Below are positions 18,505-26,285 of a DNA stretch of 64,000 nt, piece by piece (positions within the stretch are counted from its first letter, which is position 1; each line of letters opens with the position of its first letter). The DNA is from Sphingobacteriaceae bacterium GW460-11-11-14-LB5 (lineage in GTDB: Bacteria; Bacteroidota; Bacteroidia; Sphingobacteriales; Sphingobacteriaceae), in assembly GCA_002151545.1 (NCBI GenBank), contig CP021237.1, positions 2,790,001-2,854,000 on the forward strand, in the 5' to 3' direction. The notes beneath the pieces were generated by a model. That model saw only the letters and a program-made list of their open reading frames with translations. It did no database searches and had not been told where the DNA came from. The position numbers were made by a program, and so were the translations under genes.

Positions 18505-20493
18505 ATGATGCGTTTAAAAATAATATTACTGGCCATTACCATAATTTCATCGGCATTCAGCTCCACAAAAGCACAAGAAACAGCGGTTAGCAAAAGCAGT
18601 TTCGATGTGGTTAACCTGGATGCCAAAGGATTGGAAAAGGTTAAACATCTGGTAGCTGCTGCAAAGTACGAAGAGGGGGCAAAAGAATTGCTTAAATATT
18701 ACCGCAGCCGCACCAATGTGCGTCACCTTGATTTTGATACGGATGAGATTAAAAAATTAGCAGGCAAAAAGGTAAATGAAAATACACTTGAGCTGGCCAA
18801 TAATATTTTGCAGCACAAATTTAAACCACATAAAGGTTATCCTACTTTCGATTATGGCAAAGAGATTAACTGGCAATACCGCCCGGTGCAAGATCAATTA
18901 CTGACCACTTTTTTACACCGCACTGCTTTTTGGGAGCCTTTGGGCATCGTGTACCAAAGTACCGGCGATGAGCAATATGCAAAAGAATGGATATTTGAAC
19001 TGCGCGATTGGGTTAAAAAAAACAAACAGGGTGCTTACGCCGATGATAAAGATTACGCCTGGAAGGCTTTCGTGGTATCGTTCAGGTTAAATCACTGGTC
19101 AGGTTATTTTAATCTTTTTCTTAACTCGCCAAATTTTACCCCTGCATTTTTAATGGAGTTTTTAAACTCGTACAGCGCACAGGCCGATTATGTAATGGCC
19201 AATTATACGGATATAGGCAACCATAGACTATACGAAGCGCTGCACATGATGTACGCCGGTAGCACATTCCCCGAAATGAAACAGGCGGCTAACTGGCGTA
19301 AAAGTGGCATAACCGTTTTAAATGAAGAAATTAAAAAACAGATACTGCCTGATGGCGTTCAGTTCGAGCTATCGCCCTCCTACCATATTGGCAGCATTAA
19401 AATATTTTTGGATGCGCTGCAAATTGCCCAGTTAAATGGAGCAGCAGCGGAATTTCCTGAAAGCTACCGGAACCTTGCCGAAAAAATGGTGCTTGCAGTA
19501 GGTAAATATTCATTCCCCGATTATACCTTTCCGCTTTATGGCAATGCATTTTTAACCACCAAAGCGGCTATGCTTAAAAGTTATGCCTTATGGACAAAGG
19601 TTTTCCCTAAAAACAAAGTAATTGAATATTATGCTACTGATGGTAAAACGGGCACAGCCCCAGATTATCGTTCCGGCAGTCTTCCTAATGCCGGCTTTTA
19701 TGCTTTCAGGAGCGGATGGGACATGAAAGCCACCGTAATGCAGATAAAAGCAGGTCCACCTGCAGCGTTCCACTCCCACCCCGATAATGGCAATTTTGTG
19801 CTTTGGGTAAAAGGTCGCGATTTTACACCCGATGCCGGGAGTTTCGTGTATGCCAATGTGGGCGACCAGGCAAATACCAAAAGAGATTGGTACCGCTCTA
19901 CCAAAGCACACCAAACCCTGACCATTGATGATAAAACCATAGAAAACGATGCGAAACTGCAAAAATGGGAAACAGGAAATAATTTAGATATCCTTAGCTA
20001 TTCCAATCCCAGTTATAAAGATTTAAACCACCAGCGCACGTTTTTATTTATTGATAAAACATATTTCGTCATTATTGACAGGGCAATTGGCGCGGCAACT
20101 GGAAAATTAGCCATCCGTTATCATTTAAAAGAAGATAGCCAGGCCACCCTGAATGCCAGCAATAACCGTATTACCACTAATTATGCCGATGGCAATAACC
20201 TTTTGATACAGGTATTAAATAAAGATAAAGTAAGTGTAAAAGAAGAGCCAAGTTTTGTATCGTATGTATACCAAAAAGAAACACCAAGGCCAGCTTTTGC
20301 TTTCGAAAAAGCAAAGGCTGATGGTAAAACACAGGCTTTTATTTCGGTATTGTATCCTTATAATGGCAGCACCCCACCAGTGGTCAACTTTACTGAAAAT
20401 CCTGGCCATGATTTTGCAAATGGCAAAATAGACATTACGCTCAATATTAATGGTAAAACGACAATTGTGAAGCAGGATTTAGGTACGAATTAA
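18505..20493 (+). CDS. PL12-type heparinase II/III family lyase (paralogue)
   Basis: A 662-residue lyase with a signal peptide (about 1-23, ending TKAQ), an alpha/alpha toroid (about 30-370) and a C-terminal beta-sandwich typical of the heparinase II/III family. Asn239 (DIGNHRLYEA), Tyr293 (SPSYHIGSI) and His423 (AAFHSHPDNG) have exactly the spacing (54 and 130) of Asn240, Tyr294 and His424 of P. heparinus heparinase III. It is less similar to that enzyme than the next gene; for example VRWQLHRVKWW is replaced by LLTTFLHRTAFW, and the residue after the catalytic His region is His rather than Gln. So it is probably a lyase on a related uronic acid polymer or a different sulfation pattern. No lipobox, so periplasmic location is likely. 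Confidence 0.88.
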   Translation: MMRLKIILLAITIISSAFSSTKAQETAVSKSSFDVVNLDAKGLEKVKHLVAAAKYEEGAKELLKYYRSRTNVRHLDFDTDEIKKLAGKKVNENTLELANNILQHKFKPHKGYPTFDYGKEINWQYRPVQDQLLTTFLHRTAFWEPLGIVYQSTGDEQYAKEWIFELRDWVKKNKQGAYADDKDYAWKAFVVSFRLNHWSGYFNLFLNSPNFTPAFLMEFLNSYSAQADYVMANYTDIGNHRLYEALHMMYAGSTFPEMKQAANWRKSGITVLNEEIKKQILPDGVQFELSPSYHIGSIKIFLDALQIAQLNGAAAEFPESYRNLAEKMVLAVGKYSFPDYTFPLYGNAFLTTKAAMLKSYALWTKVFPKNKVIEYYATDGKTGTAPDYRSGSLPNAGFYAFRSGWDMKATVMQIKAGPPAAFHSHPDNGNFVLWVKGRDFTPDAGSFVYANVGDQANTKRDWYRSTKAHQTLTIDDKTIENDAKLQKWETGNNLDILSYSNPSYKDLNHQRTFLFIDKTYFVIIDRAIGAATGKLAIRYHLKEDSQATLNASNNRITTNYADGNNLLIQVLNKDKVSVKEEPSFVSYVYQKETPRPAFAFEKAKADGKTQAFISVLYPYNGSTPPVVNFTENPGHDFANGKIDITLNINGKTTIVKQDLGTN

Positions 20494-20590
20494 GATAATG
20501 AACTACAAAGACAAAAAAGACCAAAGAGTAGCTTTGGGCAAAATAAATTGAATGAATAATCATATAAATAACTGATCAGACCCGATAACA

Positions 20591-22543
20591 ATGAATATCA
20601 GAAAAAAAATATCGCTTTGCTTCTTACTGACCGCTGGCCTATTTGCAAACGCACAAGATGCACCGCTTACCAAACAAAGTTTTGACAACATCAACCTCGC
20701 CTACCCCGGCTTAGAAAAAGTAAACAAACAATTTTTGTTGGGCCAATACGATAATGCAGGTAAAGAATTATTGAGCTATTACCGCAACAAGGCAAACAAG
20801 AGCGAAATCATTAAAAACAAAACACTAAACAGTGGCGATAAGGAAAGCGCAGACAATGCTTTAGTGCACAAATTTAAGCCACAGAAAGGTTATGGATTTT
20901 TCGATTATGGTAAAGATATTAACTGGCAGTTTTGGCCGGTAAAAGATAACGAGGTCCGCTGGCAGTTACACCGCGTAAAGTGGTGGCAATCGCTAGGTAA
21001 AGCCTTTAATAGCACTGGAGATGAAAAATACGCCAAAGAATTTATCTTCGAGTTTGGCGATTGGGCTAAAAAAAATCCGCTGGGTTTATCAAAAGACAAT
21101 GACAGTTTTGCCTGGCGCCCTTTAGAGGTATCAGAAAGGGTAAACATATTTCCGGCTATTTTTGATCTGACGGTAAATGCACAAAGTTTTACACCCGCAT
21201 TTTTATTGGAATTTCTAAACAGTTTCAGTTTCCAGGCAGATTATGTTCCTAAAAATTACAGCGAGCTGGGAAACCATTTATTATTCGAAGCCCAGCGTGT
21301 TGTGGGTGCAGGTTCGCAATTCCCTGAGCTAAAAAATGCACCGGCCTGGAGAAAAAGTGGCATTACCGTGCTAAATAAGGAAATTGAAAAACAAGTATTT
21401 AATGATGGTATGCAGTGGGAAATGTCGCCATCGTACCATATCGCTTCAATTGGTATTTTTTTAAATGCATATCGCGCTGCACAGGTAAGCGGACAAGAAA
21501 AGGAATTTCCGTCGAGTTATATTGCTAAAATAGAGAAAATGGTATTGGCTACGGCTAACTTTTCCTTCCCGGATTATACTGCCCCCATGTTTGGCGATAG
21601 CTGGCCGGGAGATAAAAATGGGATGATGAAAAACTATGCTGACTGGGGCAAAAACTTTCCTGATAACCAAAGTATTGCTTACTTCGCAACTGATGGCAAA
21701 AAAGGTACCGCGCCTGATTATTTGTCGAAAGGTTTGCCAAATGCAGGCTTTTATACATTTAGAAACGGATGGAAAAGCGATGCAACGGTAATGACTTTAA
21801 AAGCAGGTCCTCCGGGAGAATTTCATGCCCAGCCTGATAACGGAACCTTCGAACTTTGGGTAAAAGGCCGCAATTTTACGCCCGATGCCGGTTGTTACCT
21901 CTACAGCGGTGATGCCGAGATCATGAAAAAAAGAGACTGGTTCCGCCAAACCCGTGTACACAGCACACTTACACTGGACAATAAAAACATGGTGATTACC
22001 AAAGCCACCCAGAACAAATGGGAAGCCAGTAAACCAATGGATGTATTAACCTACACCAATCCAAGTTATACCGGTTTAAACCACCAGCGCAGTGTGCTAT
22101 TCATCAACCAAAAATATTTCCTGATTATCGATCAGGCCATTGGCAAAGCAACAGGTACTTTAGGCACACATTTTCAATTAAAAGAAGATAGTAAACCTGT
22201 GTTTGATAAAGCAAAAAACAGCGTATACACCACTTATGCTGATGGCAATAACCTTTTAATTCAAAATTTAAATTCAGATCAGGTTTCGCTCAGCGAAGAA
22301 GAAGGAAAAGTTTCTTATGTATACATGAAAGAAATCAGCAGGCCTGCCTTTGTTTTCGAAAAAGCGAAAAGTGATGCCAAAACCCAAAACTTTGTGAGTA
22401 TCCTTTATCCATTTGATGGCGATAAAGCGCCTGTAATTACGGTAAAAGAAAATGAGGGGAACGATTTTGAAAAAGGAAACCTAAACCTTACCCTAAGCAT
22501 TGATGGTAAAAAAAGCGAAGTAAAAGTAGCGCTGATGAAGTAA
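20591..22543 (+). CDS. hepC: heparan-sulfate lyase, heparinase III (PL12)
   Basis: A 650-residue enzyme that matches Pedobacter heparinus heparinase III nearly throughout, for example KGYGFFDYGKDINWQFWPVK, NEVRWQLHRVKWW, PGEFHAQPDNGTFELWVKGR and the C-terminal ENEGNDFEKGNLNLTLSI. Signal peptide is about residues 1-22, ending ANAQ. Asn228, Tyr282 and His412 sit at a constant offset of 12 from the catalytic Asn240, Tyr294 and His424 of that enzyme, so the active site is intact. The expected reaction is eliminative cleavage of low-sulfated heparan sulfate, giving unsaturated products for GH88. It follows its paralogue by 97 bp and is followed by a repeat array that begins 12 bp after the stop. 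Confidence 0.95.
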   Translation: MNIRKKISLCFLLTAGLFANAQDAPLTKQSFDNINLAYPGLEKVNKQFLLGQYDNAGKELLSYYRNKANKSEIIKNKTLNSGDKESADNALVHKFKPQKGYGFFDYGKDINWQFWPVKDNEVRWQLHRVKWWQSLGKAFNSTGDEKYAKEFIFEFGDWAKKNPLGLSKDNDSFAWRPLEVSERVNIFPAIFDLTVNAQSFTPAFLLEFLNSFSFQADYVPKNYSELGNHLLFEAQRVVGAGSQFPELKNAPAWRKSGITVLNKEIEKQVFNDGMQWEMSPSYHIASIGIFLNAYRAAQVSGQEKEFPSSYIAKIEKMVLATANFSFPDYTAPMFGDSWPGDKNGMMKNYADWGKNFPDNQSIAYFATDGKKGTAPDYLSKGLPNAGFYTFRNGWKSDATVMTLKAGPPGEFHAQPDNGTFELWVKGRNFTPDAGCYLYSGDAEIMKKRDWFRQTRVHSTLTLDNKNMVITKATQNKWEASKPMDVLTYTNPSYTGLNHQRSVLFINQKYFLIIDQAIGKATGTLGTHFQLKEDSKPVFDKAKNSVYTTYADGNNLLIQNLNSDQVSLSEEEGKVSYVYMKEISRPAFVFEKAKSDAKTQNFVSILYPFDGDKAPVITVKENEGNDFEKGNLNLTLSIDGKKSEVKVALMK

Positions 22544-22555
22544 AAAAGCCTACCA

Positions 22556-22626
22556 GGTTTGGAACTTTGCCAGCGTAAGAGATAGCAACGGAAAGCCCAC
22601 AGCGATTGAAACGAAGCAAGGACTTA
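22556..22626. repeat. degenerate, truncated copy of the 113-bp repeat unit
   Basis: Begins GGTTTGGAACTTTGCCAGCG and ends in GGACTTA. It matches the first two thirds of the units at 22675-23173 with scattered substitutions, and lacks the GCAGCGAATAGCCCGACC end. It starts 12 bp after the hepC stop. Confidence 0.75.
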
Positions 22627-22674
22627 GCATGATGAAATGAGCCTGGCTGGTGAGGACACCAGCCAATAGAGAAA

Positions 22675-23173
22675 GGTTTGGCGCTTTGCCAGCGTGAGGG
22701 ATAGCAGCGGAAAGCCCACAGCGGAGTAAAACGAAGCGAGGACTTGCAGCGAATAGCCCGACCCCTTGCGCAGCTTGGGGGCACGCCAAAATAAAAAGCC
22801 TGGCAAATAAACTTACAATTCTGAAAATGAATTGAGATGAACCTGGCTGATTAGGACACGAGCGAATAGAGAAAGGTTTGGCGCTTTGCCAGCGTGAGGG
22901 ATAGCAGCGGAGTAAAACGAGGCGAGGACTTGCAGCGAATAGCCCGACCCCTTGCACAGCTTGGGGGCACGCCCAAATAAAAAGCCTGGCAAATAAACTT
23001 ACAATTCTGAAAATGAATTGAAATGAACCTGGCTGATTAGGACACGAGCGAATAGAGAAAAGTTTGGCGCTTTGCCAGCGTGAGGGATAGTAGCGGAAAG
23101 CCCACAGCGGAGTAAAACGAAGCGAGGACTTGCAGCGAATAGCCCGACCCCTTGCGCAGCTTGGGGGCACGCC
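22675..23173. repeat. three-copy tandem repeat array, period 200 bp
   Basis: Units at 22675-22787 (113 bp), 22875-22973 (99 bp) and 23061-23173 (113 bp), separated by 87-bp spacers that are themselves nearly identical. Each unit starts [GA]GTTTGGCGCTTTGCCAGCG and ends TTGGGGGCACGCC. Unit 2 lacks 14 bp lying between two AGCGG copies, so the period is 200 then 186. Inside each unit TGGC/GCCA and CCCC/GGGG arms could form hairpins. The core GATAGCAGCGGAAAGCCC is a type I recognise as a dispersed intergenic repeat in Sphingobacteriaceae and Flavobacteriia. Long minus-strand frames through the array have no start-site or codon support and are not genes. Confidence 0.9.
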
Positions 23174-23317
23174 AAAAAATGAGAGCAGGACAGACTGATT
23201 GAATGCCAAAAACATGGAATGACCGGTTCCCAATAGAGATGATAGATTGAATTAATGACCTTAAAAAAAATACCATGATATAAGAAAAACAATTAACCAT
23301 TTACTAACCAAAACCAC

Positions 23318-24877
23318 ATGAAAAAAAAATCATTTTACCCGCAAAAGTATATGGCTATGGCCATACTATTTTTAGCAAGTGCCTGCAGTAAAATTGAAAA
23401 TGGCCTGACCAGCCAAACCGAGACAGCGAAATTCTCCATTTCAAAAATGGCTACCGGACCACAAGCCAACCTGAACTATGGCGATAGCATTTTAAACGTA
23501 ACTTACGAAGATGGCACACTCAACTCTGGTATAACAGGCATAAACCCGACCAATGCCACTGCATCGGATGCTGCTTACATGGTATCGCCGGGTGCTACCA
23601 CACTAAACCATGCAATTGCGCACAAAGTGGTATATGGTGATTCGGGATATAATTCTGATGGCAACTGGAGAAGTGAAAGCGATGCGCAACAGTTTATTCC
23701 TGCCCGTTATTTCCCCGGCGATGAACGGCGCTACGAGTTTAGTGTACTGCTTAAAGACTGGCCGGTATGGAATCAGGGCGATGCCACCAATGAAAGCAAT
23801 CTTTTTCAGTTAAAAGTATCGGGTGGTGAAAATGTTCCGCTGATGATCCGTGCACAAAGAAATGCGATACGCATCAGGTATCAGGATGTATCGGTGAAAG
23901 ATATCGTAAGCAACCTCCAACCCTATGTAAACCAATGGATCCAATTTAGGATAGATGTGCTTTGGGCGACGAGCACTACAGGTTATATGCGAACCTATAT
24001 GAAATTACCCGGACAAAGCGATTTTGTTTTGGTTGACGAAAAAACAAACTATTCTACCTTTACAGGCAATGTTAGCGATGGAAACATAGGCTACATTAAA
24101 TGGGGATTATACGTGGTGCCACCCAACAGCACCCGTACTGTTTATCACGACGATATCAGGATTATCAACCTTAACCAGGCACCTACTACAACAGGCCTCA
24201 TCTGGGGCAATAGTATTCCTGACGCTAATCCGGCCTATCTGGATGGCCCGTATACAATCGTTTCAAATATTACAAGCCCTACCGCTTACAACAATACCAG
24301 CCACGTATATATTCACCCCAATATTAAATACCAGCCTGCACAAAACATTGTATATGTGAACAGTACCAGTCCTGCGCCAAACCCGGCTGATAATGTTGTG
24401 GGTACCCCACGGTCTGATTTTTCCCGTTCAACGCTGTCGGCAGCAGGTATATCAGGCGGCGCTCCTGGCCCAGGCGGACGATACCTGGTCAGTGGATGGG
24501 TAAATGCAGTATCATCAACTACACCATCAGCTTTTGATCCGACAGAATATTACGAGTTCAATTTGGAACCCCTAAGTGGCTACCATTTTAACTTTAGCGA
24601 TGTTAAATTTACCGTGTTAAGGGGCGGCGCCACACACCCCAATACATTTGTGCTCCGCTCTAGTATTGATAATTTTGCCAGCAATATCTCTGCCCCTGTT
24701 ACAATCAGTGGCACTACTACACCAACATCGATACAATTCAATGCCTCGGCACTTACCAATATTAGTACCGCCGTTACCTTTAGGTTATATGCTTATGGAG
24801 CTACCGCAACCAGTGGCAGTACTTCCGTTGGACTTAACGATTTCCAGGTGAATGGCCAGGTATTGCCAAATCCTTAG
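23318..24877 (+). CDS. lipoprotein with lyase-like jelly-roll domain and C-terminal beta-sandwich
   Basis: A 519-residue lipoprotein (lipobox LASAC, Cys23). Residues about 57-286 are the same domain as in 16888-18456: ILNVTYEDGTLNSGITG, AIAHKVVYGDSG, RRYEFSVLLKDW, LFQLKVSGG, YVNQWIQFRIDVLW and GYIKWGLY. Residues about 290-519 form a separate Ser/Thr-rich beta-sandwich with FVLRSSIDNFASNIS and a GLNDFQVNG end, as in secreted adhesion or carbohydrate-binding modules. It lacks the fimbrillin domain. Either a surface lyase with a binding module or a glycan-binding protein. It follows the repeat array and precedes a hairpin at 24890. Confidence 0.75.
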   Translation: MKKKSFYPQKYMAMAILFLASACSKIENGLTSQTETAKFSISKMATGPQANLNYGDSILNVTYEDGTLNSGITGINPTNATASDAAYMVSPGATTLNHAIAHKVVYGDSGYNSDGNWRSESDAQQFIPARYFPGDERRYEFSVLLKDWPVWNQGDATNESNLFQLKVSGGENVPLMIRAQRNAIRIRYQDVSVKDIVSNLQPYVNQWIQFRIDVLWATSTTGYMRTYMKLPGQSDFVLVDEKTNYSTFTGNVSDGNIGYIKWGLYVVPPNSTRTVYHDDIRIINLNQAPTTTGLIWGNSIPDANPAYLDGPYTIVSNITSPTAYNNTSHVYIHPNIKYQPAQNIVYVNSTSPAPNPADNVVGTPRSDFSRSTLSAAGISGGAPGPGGRYLVSGWVNAVSSTTPSAFDPTEYYEFNLEPLSGYHFNFSDVKFTVLRGGATHPNTFVLRSSIDNFASNISAPVTISGTTTPTSIQFNASALTNISTAVTFRLYAYGATATSGSTSVGLNDFQVNGQVLPNP

Positions 24878-24889
24878 ATCAATAAGCCT

Positions 24890-24926
24890 GAACAAAGCAG
24901 TGGTATAATTTGCTGCTGCTTTGTTC
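24890..24926 (+). terminator. stable hairpin without T-run, after 23318-24877
   Basis: Perfect 11-bp inverted repeat GAACAAAGCAG (24890-24900) / CTGCTTTGTTC (24916-24926). There is no T-run after it on either strand, so it may be an mRNA 3'-end stabiliser or processing site rather than a terminator. Confidence 0.5.
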
Positions 24927-25101
24927 TGAAAACAATACAAGATTAGAAACCAATAATTTGGTGATTAACCTGTCCCCGTTATCAAAAGGCAAAATTCCTA
25001 TGCACGTATTTAAAATAACCACCAATAGTTTTGATCAAAAAACACCTCTACTTTAAATTAAAAATTAATTCATCTATTTAAAACCTAACCAAAATTAACC
25101 T

Positions 25102-26007
25102 ATGAAAACAAAAGAATTTAACCCAAAAACAGCAGGTAAACTGTTGGCAGCAATCGGTATACTGGGCCTATTGTTTGCCTGTACTAAAGAAAGCGTTGGC
25201 ACATCGGATACTGCCCTAACAAAAGGCAAGGGTCCGATAGAAAAATCGAATAGCCTGAATACCCTAACCGCGGGCGATACGATTTTGAATGTAACTTATG
25301 AAAACGGCCAATACGACTCAGGAATTACTGGTGTACGCGGAACAGTAGCAACAGGAGCAGATGCCGTTGGTATAATTAGTCCCGGGCAAAGCAGTTTAAA
25401 AGGTATCCTTCACAAAGTTACATTGGGCAAAGAAGGACATTACTCTGCAGAGGCCTGGCGGAGTGAAGCCGATGCTTTAAATTATGAGCCGGCCTTGTTT
25501 TTTCCTGGAATGGAGCGCAGGTACGAAGTGAGCATTTATTTAAAAGATTGGGGACAATGGAACAGTGCTAATCCACCGTATGGTGACAATATTTTTCAGT
25601 TAAAGGTAAGTGGTGGCGACCCGGTTCCTTTAAGGCTGCTTACCAAGCGCAATAGCATCACAGCACGGTACGATGCGACCGGAAACGGCACGGTGATTTC
25701 GGATTTTAGGTCGCAGATAAATAAATGGATAGACTTTCGTATAGATGTGAAATGGACTACAGACAATACTGGTTATTTTAAAATTTACACCCGATATGAG
25801 GGCGAACAAGATTATACCTTACGCTTGCAGAATTTAAATGCAAAAACATTTACAGGTACCCAGTTAGCCAACGGGCAGAAGGGCTATATTAAATGGGGTG
25901 TATACCGCGAAGCTGGAAGAGATGCGAGTGGCAACGTCATTACCAACGACAATGTTTTAACCCGGATTGCTTATCATGACAATATCCGCATTATCGCATT
26001 GAACTAA
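25102..26007 (+). CDS. lipoprotein, single lyase-like jelly-roll domain
   Basis: A 301-residue lipoprotein (LLFAC, Cys27, followed by TKES). After a short linker, almost the entire mature protein is the jelly-roll domain shared with 16888 and 23318: ILNVTYENGQYDSGITG, AWRSEADALNYEPALFFPG, RRYEVSIYLKDWGQW, NIFQLKVSGGDPVPLRL and GYIKWGVYREAG. It is the minimal architecture of the three. The RSEAD, KDW and KWG motifs that all three share are the best candidates for functional surfaces. A heparin lyase I-like role is inferred from fold and neighbourhood only. A strong terminator at 26068 ends the cluster. Confidence 0.75.
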   Translation: MKTKEFNPKTAGKLLAAIGILGLLFACTKESVGTSDTALTKGKGPIEKSNSLNTLTAGDTILNVTYENGQYDSGITGVRGTVATGADAVGIISPGQSSLKGILHKVTLGKEGHYSAEAWRSEADALNYEPALFFPGMERRYEVSIYLKDWGQWNSANPPYGDNIFQLKVSGGDPVPLRLLTKRNSITARYDATGNGTVISDFRSQINKWIDFRIDVKWTTDNTGYFKIYTRYEGEQDYTLRLQNLNAKTFTGTQLANGQKGYIKWGVYREAGRDASGNVITNDNVLTRIAYHDNIRIIALN

Positions 26008-26067
26008 TATTAAATGAGGTTGACTCAAAACTAATTTACGCTAATTTAATCGTCCCATCATCTTTCT

Positions 26068-26109
26068 AAGGTCGTTGTTCCACCAGCTGGATATAACGAC
26101 CTTTTTTTT
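26068..26109 (+). terminator. intrinsic terminator ending the GAG cluster
   Basis: AAGGTCGTT (26068-26076) pairs with AACGACCTT (26095-26103), and the arm runs into a T-run up to 26109. It lies 60 bp after the last cluster gene and upstream of the oxidoreductase gene. Confidence 0.85.
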
Positions 26110-26285
26110 ACCATTTGTTAAAAGACTTATACAGGATATTTTAAAGATTTAGATCATATTATTTCAGAAAAAACTATCTTCGTTATCTATCATCCAGACA
26201 TCTTTTAAGCCTCATTTAAAAAACGCTAAAATGATGGAATGGTTAAAACTTCAACCGAAGAAATTAAATATCCTGAAAGAAAGCT

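Noticed and set aside
22550-23300. Several long minus-strand open frames (up to 227 codons) over the repeat array
   Set aside because: They arise from the tandem repeat, contain the same peptide blocks again and again, and have no support as a gene or family.
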